From: CAYFZO01 sp964347615
GTDB lineage: Bacteria; Pseudomonadota; Gammaproteobacteria; Poriferisulfidales; Oxydemutatoraceae
DNA length: 64,000 nt
Direction: 5' to 3'
Assembly: GCA_964347615.1 (NCBI GenBank)
Contig: CAYFZO010000010.1
Location: forward strand, 5,975-69,974
Under the pieces are notes generated by a model. It did not search any database. It was not told the origin of the DNA and saw only the letters and a list, made by a program, of their open reading frames with translations. Shown one piece after another: positions 17,448 through 26,227 of this stretch (the stretch's first letter is position 1; every line of letters starts with the position of its first letter). A program made the translations under genes and the position numbers.

Positions 17448-17476
17448 TTGTTGGAGCATTAGAGAAAAATCATAAC
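17448..17476 (+). promoter_or_regulatory. Putative promoter of the plus-strand effector operon
   Basis: TTGTTG at 17448-17453 and CATAAC at 17471-17476 are 17 bp apart. Each matches the consensus only partly, but the spacing is ideal and the distance to the ATG at 17537 is suitable. The -10 abuts an inverted repeat, the same layout as at dndB. Confidence 0.4.
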
Positions 17477-17495
17477 TGTTATTTCTTTTTAACAG
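17476..17495. promoter_or_regulatory. Inverted repeat CTGTTA-N8-TAACAG, candidate operator
   Basis: A perfect 6-bp inverted repeat starts at the last base of the proposed -10 and covers the expected transcription start. It shares the core TGTTA...TAACA with the inverted repeat downstream of the dndB -10 (31253-31274). I infer a common repressor site; DndB proteins of other bacteria are known regulators of dnd genes. Confidence 0.5.
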
Positions 17496-17536
17496 GGCAT
17501 TTATTCCATACGGGTGTACCTGTAGAGCGACAGAAC

Positions 17537-19795
17537 ATGCTTGAAGAAAAAATCAGAAACTTCAGCCTTCTCGAATTGGTTCAACGATCCAAACGTTCGG
17601 TACGTCTTGTCAACAGTATCGCTTGGGCGCAGAAAGGAGGTTGGATGCCTTTCCAGACGGTAGGCGAATATCTTGACGCAGGAAGTTCTGCGCTTAAAGA
17701 AATGATGCAAGTCGAAAGGATTGGATGTAAGGGAGCAGTCTGTCTTGATGCGTTGATAAAAGATTTTGTTCAGGATCAGGAATCTTGCTTCAATATCGTT
17801 CCTGCAAGAGATGAAATTAGAGAAGCGCAAGGCGCAGGTCCATTAGCTCATGAAAATTTCTCTCCCGGTATTGATTACGAGAGCCCGGCAGCTAAAAAAG
17901 TCACACTGGAAGATTTTTTGTCAGCTTCCTTGGAGAATCTTGCAGAGAGAGAGCGTCACGTCATTACCGATCGGTACGGCATGAACGGTGCTCCGCGTAA
18001 GACCCTGGAGGCTGTTGGACAACAACTCAACGTGACAAGGGAACGAATTCGGCAAATTGAACGTCGAGCGATAAGGAAACTAAGAGACAAGAGTGGGGGC
18101 GTAATGAAATCGTATGTCAAGAATAAACAGCAAGAGATATATGAGAAGTTAGCGGATGGTAAGCATGTTGTTCCTTTTGAGCAGTTATCAAAACAGGAAG
18201 CGGCGCTCTCCGGGGAGTATCGCTTAGCGCTGGATATCGCGTATGGATCAACGAAGCGATGGTTGGAAGACGTGGCGAAATCGATCTCATCAGGCTGGTA
18301 CATGTTTCCGTTCATGCCGGAAGATATCAGCGCTTGGCAAGAAAAGATTGATGAGCACTGTAAGGAAACTTCTCTCCCACGTCCGATAGTTAGCATGATA
18401 GAGCCGCTACGATTGACAAGAAACCAAATTGAAGTTGCTTTGGAATTTATGAAAGATTACAAAATCTTTTCTGGTTATTTATTAAAGGGAAATATCACTC
18501 CCAGAAAAAGGAGATGTATCTGGTTACACCAATTAATGAATCATGCGTTTCAAAAAAAACCAGCGATGATCGATCAGATGTTACGTAAATATCATGCGTA
18601 TTACCCGTCTGATTTATGTTCGGCGCGCGACCTCGACATAACTTTAAGGGATTCTCCTCACTTATTCGTCAATTTGAATGAATCAGGTTGGATACCCATA
18701 GGGGCGACGGAGACGACTTTAATATCGAAAGAGGCAGGCGGTGTAGAAACAGAGAATTATTTTTTGCCGGGAGCAAACGCGGGAAGTGGTTCGGAGAAAA
18801 AAGAAACCCTGTTTCAGATCCTACATAAAATGATGGAAGATGAAGGGCCGTTGACGTTTCTCACTGCTAAGAACCGCTTTACCGAAATTGCAGGCAGTAA
18901 ATATTCTCCGAACAGCGTATTTCCTACACTTATAACGAACTCTGCCTTTGTCCGAATGGCTCCCGGTGTTTTTGGAACGAAAAGCCAATTGGAAGCTTTA
19001 GACCCGCTGCATTCTGTGTCAGCTTTGCTGCTTCGAGGGTCGCAGTGCAGGATTTACACGTTGGCCAGAGCAGCGCGCCAGCCTCGGATTGAATATCCCC
19101 TATGGACGCCGGCGATGGAACAGGCATGGTGTAAATGGGCTGACGATCGGGCTGAAAAAACTTTATTTCAATCCCTTCTTTCAGTGGCTGAACCGGAAAC
19201 GTGGCCGGTTTCAGGCGTAGAATCAAATTGGTGGTTGAGAAGAAAAGAAAAGGAAGGGTACTATCAGTTAGGAACGGCCCCGCTTGGCTTGTGCGAGAAA
19301 ATCCCTGACTCGGATGATTTGTATGCAGTGCTGCTTTATACGCGAGCTAAAGGAAAAATTAATTGGATGGTGGCAAACCGAATCATCGGTTGCCGCATTG
19401 ATGACCGACACATTGTCTCGACCCTGGCCTTATTGGTCGCAGTCAAGGCTCTCCGACCGACTGGGAGTTGGCAGGAACATCATGAGACTGGGAAGGATAT
19501 TGACAACGTCATCGATGGTTTAGAGAAGAGGAGAATAAAGAAAGGCTTCACAGAGTGGAGGGATTTCTATATTAACGATGTTGACGCAGAATTTAATTGC
19601 AGCGGGACGTGGATTCAGCAAGACGAAATAAAAGACTTGATTCACAAGATTGAATCAGAAGAAAAGCGGGGTAAAAATATAGTTTCCTCATCCCGTGCGT
19701 CAAGTGAAGAAACACTGGATGAACTGCTGGAAAGGCACAGGCAGCACCAGATAGAAGAGCAGCTGCGCTCTTATATAGACGGCGAAGATAGTTGA
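17537..19795 (+). CDS. Large DNA-binding protein with RNA-polymerase alpha-CTD-like, sigma-70 region 4 and winged-helix segments
   Basis: 752 residues, first gene of the effector operon. Residues ~10-75 resemble the helix-hairpin-helix of the RNA polymerase alpha C-terminal domain (SVRLVNSI, TVGEYLDAG, ALKEM, RIGCKG). Residues ~125-190 are a clear sigma-70 region 4 (LENLAERERHVITDRYGM, then LNVTRERIRQIERRAIRKL). Around 420-490 is a HARE-like winged helix (GPLTFLTAKNRFTEIAG, FVRMAPGVFG). There is no region 2, so it is not a sigma factor. The C-terminal third is unassigned, and the end is charged and helical. It is likely a DNA-recognition subunit of a phosphorothioate-dependent defence complex; in gene content the operon recalls PbeABCD. 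Lower GC than the chromosome. Confidence 0.7.
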   Translation: MLEEKIRNFSLLELVQRSKRSVRLVNSIAWAQKGGWMPFQTVGEYLDAGSSALKEMMQVERIGCKGAVCLDALIKDFVQDQESCFNIVPARDEIREAQGAGPLAHENFSPGIDYESPAAKKVTLEDFLSASLENLAERERHVITDRYGMNGAPRKTLEAVGQQLNVTRERIRQIERRAIRKLRDKSGGVMKSYVKNKQQEIYEKLADGKHVVPFEQLSKQEAALSGEYRLALDIAYGSTKRWLEDVAKSISSGWYMFPFMPEDISAWQEKIDEHCKETSLPRPIVSMIEPLRLTRNQIEVALEFMKDYKIFSGYLLKGNITPRKRRCIWLHQLMNHAFQKKPAMIDQMLRKYHAYYPSDLCSARDLDITLRDSPHLFVNLNESGWIPIGATETTLISKEAGGVETENYFLPGANAGSGSEKKETLFQILHKMMEDEGPLTFLTAKNRFTEIAGSKYSPNSVFPTLITNSAFVRMAPGVFGTKSQLEALDPLHSVSALLLRGSQCRIYTLARAARQPRIEYPLWTPAMEQAWCKWADDRAEKTLFQSLLSVAEPETWPVSGVESNWWLRRKEKEGYYQLGTAPLGLCEKIPDSDDLYAVLLYTRAKGKINWMVANRIIGCRIDDRHIVSTLALLVAVKALRPTGSWQEHHETGKDIDNVIDGLEKRRIKKGFTEWRDFYINDVDAEFNCSGTWIQQDEIKDLIHKIESEEKRGKNIVSSSRASSEETLDELLERHRQHQIEEQLRSYIDGEDS

Positions 19796-19808
19796 TGCGA
19801 GAAGAGTT

Positions 19809-21779
19809 ATGTTCGATACAGGGATTAGAGAAAGCGACAAAGAAGCAGTCAGGATGCTTCGGGGACACTACCGTAGCGGTGAGGCAGACTTAGGGCAGGT
19901 CTTTTTCGCACCTTGTTTGAAGAATTGCGCCAGGTACAGGCGCGCCGCCGGCTATTTTTCAAGTAGTGCCCTCAAATCTTGGTCTAAAGCGCTTCCAGAC
20001 ATTCTGCAGAAAAAAGAGGTTCAAATTTATCTCTTGATTTCTCCGACGTTGTCGCCGGATGATCTAGCAACGTTACGTTTGGCAGAAAGCGGGCCAGAAA
20101 GAAATCGATTGAGACAGATTATAGCTGATGAGTTAATTCTGCAGGCGATTGAATTTTCAAAAGACCCAAGAGATATAAAAATCAGGATGCAACTATTTGC
20201 TTGGCTTGTTGCGAATGAGAGATTGATTCTAAAGTTCGCTTTTCCGACTCATACTGATTCCCCGGGGATTTACCATGAAAAGATAGGAATATTTGATTTT
20301 TCTTGGGGAGAGAAAGTGGCATTTGTCGGTTCTGCTAATGAAACAGGGTCTGGGCATACGTCAAATTATGAAATTGTGCACGTCTACAGGAGTTGGGTTC
20401 CTGAGGATAAAGAACGTGTAGCATATACGGAACAAGACTTTGAAACTGCATGGCAAGGAGATGCGAAAGGGCTGGACGTGTTGTCCTTGTCAGATGAAGC
20501 ACTTGAGAAAGTAAAGAAGAGCACGTCTGGCGGACCGCAATTCACGCCGCCTGATGTTTCAGCAGAGAGAAAAACTGCCGACGACGAGAAAGATCAAAAT
20601 GAAAAATGGCGCCATCAGGAAGAAGCGGTCAAGGAATTTCTTAAAAAGCGTCGCGGTGTGTTGGAGATGGCCACAGGCACCGGGAAAACGAGGACGGCTC
20701 TTAAAATACTATCGGAGCTGGAAGAAAGGGGAGATATTAAGGGGTTTATTATTACAACGGATGGCACAGATTTGCTGGATCAATGGTATCAAGAAGTTTT
20801 GGAGTGGAGTGAAAGACACCAGTACCGAGTCTTACGTAATTATGACGTCCATCATGAAATGCAGAGATTTGCACTGGATACAGACCATTCCGGTTTAGTT
20901 ATTTCCAGGCCCCAGCTTTATCAGCTATTTCGAGATTTTAGCCCAGAGTTAAGGAGTAACGTCGCCGTGGTGCACGATGAGGTACATGGCTTAGGGTCTC
21001 CAGAAAACCTCCACCGGTTATCTGGGGAACATCAGCATTTCGGGTATACTCTCGGATTAAGCGCCACCCCTGAACGTGTGTATGATGACGATGGGACAAA
21101 GTTCATCACCGACGAAATCGGGCCGGTTATTTATCGGTTTAGCTTAAAAGACGCCATTGAGCGAGGAGTTCTTTGTCAGTTCGATTATGTGCCGCTTTCT
21201 TACCGGCTGACCGAAAACGATAAACTTCGCCGGAAGCAGATATACGCTGAAAAATTAGCCCGCAAGAAGCAAGGAAATCCGATGTCGGAAGAAGAATTAT
21301 GGATAAAACTATCCAAGGTCTATAAAATGGCCGAAGAGAAACCAAGGGTCTTTGAAGATTACCTTGATAAACACCAGGAGATAATCCGTAACAGTATTAT
21401 TTTCGTAGATAGCCGAGAGTATGGGGAGCGCCTTCTTCCTAGATTACATAAGTATTCTTATTTGTACCGAACTTACTATGCTGAGGATGACAAAAGCAAT
21501 TTAGTTAAATTTTCAAAAGGAAGAATAGATTGCTTGATTACATGTCATAAGCTTTCGCAGGGAATTGATATCCAACGTTTACAAAATGTCATATTATTTT
21601 CGTCGGCAAGGGCAAAGCTTGAAACTATTCAGCGGATTGGGAGATGCTTGCGTACAGACCCTGCTAATCCTGAGAAACGCGCCACAGTGTTAGATTTTGT
21701 GTGCAGCGGAGGAGATTCAGCTGATTCCGAAAGGCGAGACTGGTTGTTACAACTGTCTGAAATACGAAAAGAGGAATAA
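19809..21779 (+). CDS. PLD-nuclease-like domain fused to SF2 DEAD/DEAH helicase
   Basis: 656 residues. The N-terminal ~230 residues form a phospholipase-D-like domain with one HKD-type motif (YHEKIGIFDF, then FVGSANETGSG). A superfamily 2 helicase follows: Walker A MATGTGKTRTAL (~287-298), a DEVH box in VVHDEVHG (~390), LSATPERV, and motif VI QRIGRCLR (~608-615). It probably translocates on or remodels DNA and may cut it, if the single HKD motif is paired by dimerisation. It lies 13 bp after the sigma-like gene and 2 bp before the next, so all belong to one operon. PLD-helicase fusions are common in defence islands. Confidence 0.85.
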   Translation: MFDTGIRESDKEAVRMLRGHYRSGEADLGQVFFAPCLKNCARYRRAAGYFSSSALKSWSKALPDILQKKEVQIYLLISPTLSPDDLATLRLAESGPERNRLRQIIADELILQAIEFSKDPRDIKIRMQLFAWLVANERLILKFAFPTHTDSPGIYHEKIGIFDFSWGEKVAFVGSANETGSGHTSNYEIVHVYRSWVPEDKERVAYTEQDFETAWQGDAKGLDVLSLSDEALEKVKKSTSGGPQFTPPDVSAERKTADDEKDQNEKWRHQEEAVKEFLKKRRGVLEMATGTGKTRTALKILSELEERGDIKGFIITTDGTDLLDQWYQEVLEWSERHQYRVLRNYDVHHEMQRFALDTDHSGLVISRPQLYQLFRDFSPELRSNVAVVHDEVHGLGSPENLHRLSGEHQHFGYTLGLSATPERVYDDDGTKFITDEIGPVIYRFSLKDAIERGVLCQFDYVPLSYRLTENDKLRRKQIYAEKLARKKQGNPMSEEELWIKLSKVYKMAEEKPRVFEDYLDKHQEIIRNSIIFVDSREYGERLLPRLHKYSYLYRTYYAEDDKSNLVKFSKGRIDCLITCHKLSQGIDIQRLQNVILFSSARAKLETIQRIGRCLRTDPANPEKRATVLDFVCSGGDSADSERRDWLLQLSEIRKEE

Positions 21780-21781
21780 CG

Positions 21782-21985
21782 ATGAGTTTAGATGAAAAAG
21801 TTGAAGAGGCTGTACACAAAGCAGTCTCGGATCTGGAGCAGGGCGAGCAAGTTGGCGGGCTTTTTTTGTCGTGGTTGGAACGCCTAAGCAAAGAAGACTT
21901 GAGTGTCACGGAAAATAACGATTGCCTAAGATCTGTATTGGAAACGTTGGAAATAGACGAAGCGGAGAATAGTAGTGGATCTTAG
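21782..21985 (+). CDS. Small acidic protein of the effector operon, unknown function
   Basis: 67 residues, acidic and mostly helical in pattern (EKVEEAVHKAVSDLEQG, SWLERLSKED). I recognise no family. It begins 2 bp after the helicase stop and overlaps the GTG start of the SMC gene by 11 bp, so expression is expected to be coupled to both. Its position suggests an adaptor or stoichiometric subunit of the helicase/SMC pair. It is short enough to be missed by automatic annotation. Confidence 0.6.
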   Translation: MSLDEKVEEAVHKAVSDLEQGEQVGGLFLSWLERLSKEDLSVTENNDCLRSVLETLEIDEAENSSGS

Positions 21986-23894
21986 AATTACAAGATTGAA
22001 AAGTGAAGGATTGCGGTGTCCGGATGTTGATATTAAGCTTGAAAAAGACGATTTGGTTACGCTTATACAGATGCCAAACGGTACTGGGAAAACAACGGTG
22101 CTTAAGATGATCAGGGCTGCGTTAACGGGAGAAGCGCGTGACTGGAAAGACGAGGAAGTGCAACGGTACCAGAGGCGCGCAAGGAATAGCAGCGAAGGGA
22201 AGTTTGTGATCGATCTCCTTATCGATGAAGAAACTCTAACTTTTGAAATGACGTTCAAAGAAAAAGTGCGCTATAGAACTTCATCTCTAGCGAAAGGCGG
22301 GGTCGTCGACGATTGGTCGCCGCCAGAGGATGTTCGGCGATTTTTAGATCCTAAGTTCATTGATTTATTTGTGTTTGATGGTGAATTGGCTTTCGAATTA
22401 CTAAAACCAAAAGAAGCAAAAGCAGAAGGAGCTATCGATGCGGTATGTCAGTTGTACCTGTTTGACGAATGTGAAGAAAGAGCCAACAATTTATGGGAAG
22501 ATTCTACAAAAGGAAAGTCAAAAACTGATCAAGCGCTGAACTGGTGGAGAAAGGAAGAGAAAAAGCGGAGAGAATTATTTGAAGCGTGCGAAAAAAGATA
22601 TAGAGAAGCCAAAGCAGAAAGAAGTGATATAAAATCAGAGATTTCAAAGCTAGAGCATGAAATTGTTGATATTAAAGTTAGAGAGAAAGAAGATGAGGAA
22701 AAATTAGAAAAACTTAAAGAAGAAGTGCAAAAATCAGAGAACAAAGTTATAAAGATGAGTGAGCGTGTCATGCAAAGGATCAGAGTGCCTTATAAGGTAA
22801 GCCTGCTTTTCAAAGAGAGCTTAAAAGAACTGAGAACAATGCTTGATCGTGTTCGATTGCCACCTTCAACTTCAAAGCAATTTTTTGTTGAGCTGTCTCA
22901 GGAGGAAAATTGTATTTGCGGGCGGCCGATAGACGATTCTGCACGTGACTCGATACTCAAACGAGCTCAGAGATATTTAGGAGAAGAGATAACAGGTATT
23001 TTAAATGGACTAAAAGAAGATATTGAGAACATGGAGGATGGAGATTCAGGCTCTTTACAGGAAAATATATCTGACCTAAAAGATGCAGTCCATTGTTTGG
23101 GTATTGCTTCAGACGCGCTAATCAGGTTTAAAACACAGAGTCCTCAGGAAAAGGGAGAAGGGTTTTATCAGAAAAAAAGTGCTTTGCTTAGCGAGTTAGA
23201 GAAAATGAAAAAGGAGTTGGACGAATTAATTGAGAGCATGGAAGCGGATGAAGGAAAATTTTCACTAAAATCTTTAGAAGAAGAACATAAAGAAGCTAAG
23301 AAACGAGTCGAAGAAATTTCAGGGACAGTAAAACTAGGAAATCAAATTGACAAGTTCATAGAGATTTGTCAATCAGCTAAGGAATACGCAAGAAAGTCTA
23401 TAAAAACTGATTTGATAACAAAATGTAACGAGCGCCTAAAAGATATCCTTCCTAGAGAGCCTGTGCGGATTGCAGGCATTGAGCGTTCTCTAGAGCTTGA
23501 AGGGCAACGAGGAGCAAGTGTAGGGCAGACCCTGGCAGTCGGATACACGTTTTTGACTAGCTTGCTACATCGAGGGCAGCATAATTTTCCGCTGGTAGTG
23601 GATAGTCCGGCGGGCCCGATAGATATAAGTGTGCGGCGTGAGATCGGATCAAGAATTCCTAAGCTGTGTAAGCAATTTTTAGCATTTACAATTTCATCTG
23701 AGAGAGCAGGGTTTGTCCAAGCCTTAGATGAAGCCAGCAGCGGGAAAGTTAGATACTTGACGTTATTTCGGCGGACGGGAGGAACTAGAGATTTAGAAAG
23801 AGATTTACCGAAAGAAGGAGTTACTGAGACGGAAAATGGTCTGCTGATAGAAAGCAAAGAATATTTTTTGGAATTTGATCTTGATGAAGAATAG
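21975..23894 (+). CDS. SMC/Rad50-like ATPase of the effector operon
   Basis: 639 residues with an ABC-ATPase head split by coiled coils. Walker A QMPNGTGKTTV is at ~32-42. FVFDGELAFEL resembles the FDGE element of DndD-type ATPases. Long helical arms span ~170-480, with CICGRPID near residue 312 as a possible hook or metal site. The C-terminal half-head has ASVGQTLAVGY and Walker B PLVVDSPAGPID (~541). It starts at GTG inside the preceding small gene. It is a different protein from DndD, encoded on the opposite strand, so the island holds two SMC-type ATPases. It likely couples ATP hydrolysis to DNA sensing or looping. Confidence 0.85.
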   Translation: MDLRITRLKSEGLRCPDVDIKLEKDDLVTLIQMPNGTGKTTVLKMIRAALTGEARDWKDEEVQRYQRRARNSSEGKFVIDLLIDEETLTFEMTFKEKVRYRTSSLAKGGVVDDWSPPEDVRRFLDPKFIDLFVFDGELAFELLKPKEAKAEGAIDAVCQLYLFDECEERANNLWEDSTKGKSKTDQALNWWRKEEKKRRELFEACEKRYREAKAERSDIKSEISKLEHEIVDIKVREKEDEEKLEKLKEEVQKSENKVIKMSERVMQRIRVPYKVSLLFKESLKELRTMLDRVRLPPSTSKQFFVELSQEENCICGRPIDDSARDSILKRAQRYLGEEITGILNGLKEDIENMEDGDSGSLQENISDLKDAVHCLGIASDALIRFKTQSPQEKGEGFYQKKSALLSELEKMKKELDELIESMEADEGKFSLKSLEEEHKEAKKRVEEISGTVKLGNQIDKFIEICQSAKEYARKSIKTDLITKCNERLKDILPREPVRIAGIERSLELEGQRGASVGQTLAVGYTFLTSLLHRGQHNFPLVVDSPAGPIDISVRREIGSRIPKLCKQFLAFTISSERAGFVQALDEASSGKVRYLTLFRRTGGTRDLERDLPKEGVTETENGLLIESKEYFLEFDLDEE

Positions 23895-23908
23895 GAGAAT
23901 TGATAACA

Positions 23909-24385
23909 ATGTTTAGGATGAGTCAAGAAGTTGATGAATGGTTTCGGCATATAGCCGATCAAAAACCATTTGAGGAAAAATTTGATTTGTACTATTTATG
24001 CTTATTGCTCGGATTATCAACTGGACGGCGAGAGGATCCGGAAAATGCAAGAGATCTGGTTGATTACTTCATCGAGCGCTATTGGCAATCGAGAAGATAT
24101 ATCGTTGGGCTGATGCTCGTTGCGGAGCTGAAGCGTTCAGGGATAGAACTTACCAGCCAAGAAGAAGTGCAAGATGAAATAAAGCAATACTTGGACCCGG
24201 ATAATCCATCCAAGCTCACAAAAGAAGGATTTAAGCGGTTAAATGCCTACGCATACGGAGGATTCAACTACTTAAGAAAGCATAATGGACGCCCAAGACA
24301 TGTCGATACTTTTCTACAAAGGTATGTACAATTGCTTACGAAATCTATTAACGAAAATGAACCTTGGAAGAGCTTTCAGGTGTGA
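23909..24385 (+). CDS. Conserved-looking 158-residue protein of the effector operon, unknown
   Basis: ATG 23909 has AGGAG upstream at 23893-23897; an in-frame TTG at 23900 would add three residues. The protein is alpha-helical and aromatic-rich (EWFRHIADQKPFEEKFDLYY, then YFIERYWQSRRYIVGLMLV). It ends with a basic-aromatic region. No catalytic motif is apparent. It follows the SMC gene by 14 bp and may be its partner. I cannot place it in a family; it may correspond to one of the Pbe components. Confidence 0.65.
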   Translation: MFRMSQEVDEWFRHIADQKPFEEKFDLYYLCLLLGLSTGRREDPENARDLVDYFIERYWQSRRYIVGLMLVAELKRSGIELTSQEEVQDEIKQYLDPDNPSKLTKEGFKRLNAYAYGGFNYLRKHNGRPRHVDTFLQRYVQLLTKSINENEPWKSFQV

Positions 24386-24421
24386 AAACTGTGGCACTAC
24401 ATTGGAGGGCGCAATTATCCA

Positions 24422-26227
24422 ATGAAAGATAAAATTGAAACAAAGCAACATTCCATTAAAGAGCTTTTCGAGATTTATTCGGCTTTTCAAATCCCAGAAT
24501 ACCAGCGTGGTTATGCTTGGGATGAAAATGCAATTAAAGACTTTATCGATGACTTAGGGCGTTGCTTGAAGATGCGGAAAAAGGGAAAGAGTAGTAGTCA
24601 TTTTTTAGGGGGGATTGTCACGGTCAAGCAGGATATTGAGGGAGCCATCCGAGCGAATTATGAAGTGATCGACGGGCAGCAGCGATTAGCTTCATTTGTA
24701 ATGCTGGTTGCTGCCATTGTCTACAATTCGAAAGCTCTACTTCAGGAGCTTGAAGAAAAAGAGGTACCGTCCTCTGAAGAAAAAAGAGCTAAGAGGAAAT
24801 TAAAGAGAATCAGTGAGGAACTTGAAGAAACATATCTAGGCCATAAAAACAAGTCTCCAAAACTAAAGCTTTCAGATGTTGATGATGAGTTTTTTCAGAA
24901 GACAATTCAAGGCAAGCAGCCAGCGTCGGATCCTGAAGCCTATTCACATGAACTGATCAAAGACGCTTGGGAGAAATTCCAAAAATTCACAAAGGAAAAA
25001 GTTTTTGATTCTTCTGAGATATCAGAAAAGCCTAAAGCTATTAAGCTGCTGATAAATGGAGTGTTGTCGGAAGATTGTACTGTCATTCTGATGTGTTCTA
25101 AATCGCGCACGGAAGCGTATCAAATATTCCAAATATTAAATGATCGAGGAGTCAGCCTGACAAACGGCGATCTATTGCGTGTTCGAACTTTACAATTATT
25201 AAATGATGGCAATCTTGAATCTGAAAAAAATAAAGTGAATGATTATTGGAATTCGATTCTTACTGATTCTCCAAAAAATACAGAAGATTATCTACTCTGG
25301 TATTTTTCTTCTTTCGAAGGGAGACGTCCCAGATCGTCTGACCTTGTTTCTCAATTTCTTGAGAAACGGTTTAGTTTAAACAACCCTAATGCACAGATTA
25401 TCCTTAAAGAAATGGAGTCTCTTGATAAAGGATTTAAGTTTTTTAGAAAAGTTAATAACGGGAAATGGCCTTACGAAAAATCCACGGTAAAAGACTGGAA
25501 TCGTAAAAGGCTTTATTTATTGATAACCCATCTCAAGCACACCCATTCAATGCCTTTGCTACTATCTTTATATGATTTAGGTGAAAAACAATTTCTAAAT
25601 GCGATTCAGATAATTGAGAAATTTATTTTTCGTTATAAGACAATTGGGAATGCACATATAGGTCCGGTTGCAAGAATATATTTCCAGTATTCCAAGGCAA
25701 TACGAGAATCAGGGAAATTTAGGATTAAAAAATTCAGAGACGAATTGAAAGATCTAGTAGAAAAAGAAGTCCCAAGTACCATATTTAAGGATAAGCTTAG
25801 GAATCTAGAGTACTTACCACGAGGCGGCAATCAGAAAATCCGGTATCTGTTGACAACTTTAGAAGATTATTTCCCGTGGTATAAACAAGGTGCTCGGGGA
25901 GTACCAAAATGCCACGATAAGATGAAAGTGTTTGATTACCCGAATGTATCTATAGAGCATATATATTCACAATCAGTGGGAGTGGCAGAGCGAATTCCTA
26001 GCCTTGAAAGTGTTAAGAACAGAATTGGTAATTTAACGATATTAAGCCAAGAGGATAACATCGAACTAGGTAATATCCCCCCCTCAGAGAAACAAAAGAT
26101 CTTATCTGAGTCATCCTCTCTCGAGCTAAATCAGGAGATTGGACAGTATGGGAAATGGACAGTTGGAGCTGTTAGGAAGAGGAGAGATTCTCTCATCAAC
26201 ATGGCTTTGAAAGTTTTTGTCCTGTAG
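24422..26227 (+). CDS. DUF262/DUF1524 protein (GmrSD/SspE-like modification-dependent effector)
   Basis: 601 residues. The N-terminal DUF262 NTPase domain shows QIPEYQRGYAW (~23-33) and the hallmark VIDGQQRLAS (DGQQR at 84-88). The C-terminal DUF1524 HNH-type nuclease shows VSIEHIYSQ (~510) and NRIGNLTILSQEDNIELGN. Both halves look intact. GmrSD cuts glucosylated phage DNA, and SspE of the same architecture senses phosphorothioate DNA. Position beside dnd genes therefore suggests a phosphorothioate-responsive nuclease. It starts 36 bp after the previous gene with an upstream GGAGG. Its 3' end overlaps the convergent dndE 3' end by 32 bp. Confidence 0.85.
   Translation: MKDKIETKQHSIKELFEIYSAFQIPEYQRGYAWDENAIKDFIDDLGRCLKMRKKGKSSSHFLGGIVTVKQDIEGAIRANYEVIDGQQRLASFVMLVAAIVYNSKALLQELEEKEVPSSEEKRAKRKLKRISEELEETYLGHKNKSPKLKLSDVDDEFFQKTIQGKQPASDPEAYSHELIKDAWEKFQKFTKEKVFDSSEISEKPKAIKLLINGVLSEDCTVILMCSKSRTEAYQIFQILNDRGVSLTNGDLLRVRTLQLLNDGNLESEKNKVNDYWNSILTDSPKNTEDYLLWYFSSFEGRRPRSSDLVSQFLEKRFSLNNPNAQIILKEMESLDKGFKFFRKVNNGKWPYEKSTVKDWNRKRLYLLITHLKHTHSMPLLLSLYDLGEKQFLNAIQIIEKFIFRYKTIGNAHIGPVARIYFQYSKAIRESGKFRIKKFRDELKDLVEKEVPSTIFKDKLRNLEYLPRGGNQKIRYLLTTLEDYFPWYKQGARGVPKCHDKMKVFDYPNVSIEHIYSQSVGVAERIPSLESVKNRIGNLTILSQEDNIELGNIPPSEKQKILSESSSLELNQEIGQYGKWTVGAVRKRRDSLINMALKVFVL

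Larger units (their letters stand above)
16917..17536. other. 620-bp intergenic boundary region of the defence island
   Basis: Base composition drops from GC-rich to AT-rich across this spacer, so the left edge of the foreign island lies here, most likely between 17,050 and 17,250. A small hairpin CTCGG-GCTTT-CCGAG at 16965-16979 followed by GCTGTTTT may be a weak terminator for the preceding gene. TTGACA at 17164-17169 has no good -10 partner. I see no gene, integrase, tRNA fragment or copy of the tRNA-Leu 3' end. Confidence 0.6.

Noticed and set aside
17537..19795. A true alternative sigma factor
   Set aside because: Only region 4 is recognisable; no region 2 for core binding and -10 melting, and the protein is far too long and otherwise unrelated.
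17537..26227. DndFGH restriction module
   Set aside because: The SMC and helicase genes do not come in the DndF-DndG-DndH arrangement, and the sigma-like, PLD-helicase and DUF262 proteins are not part of it.
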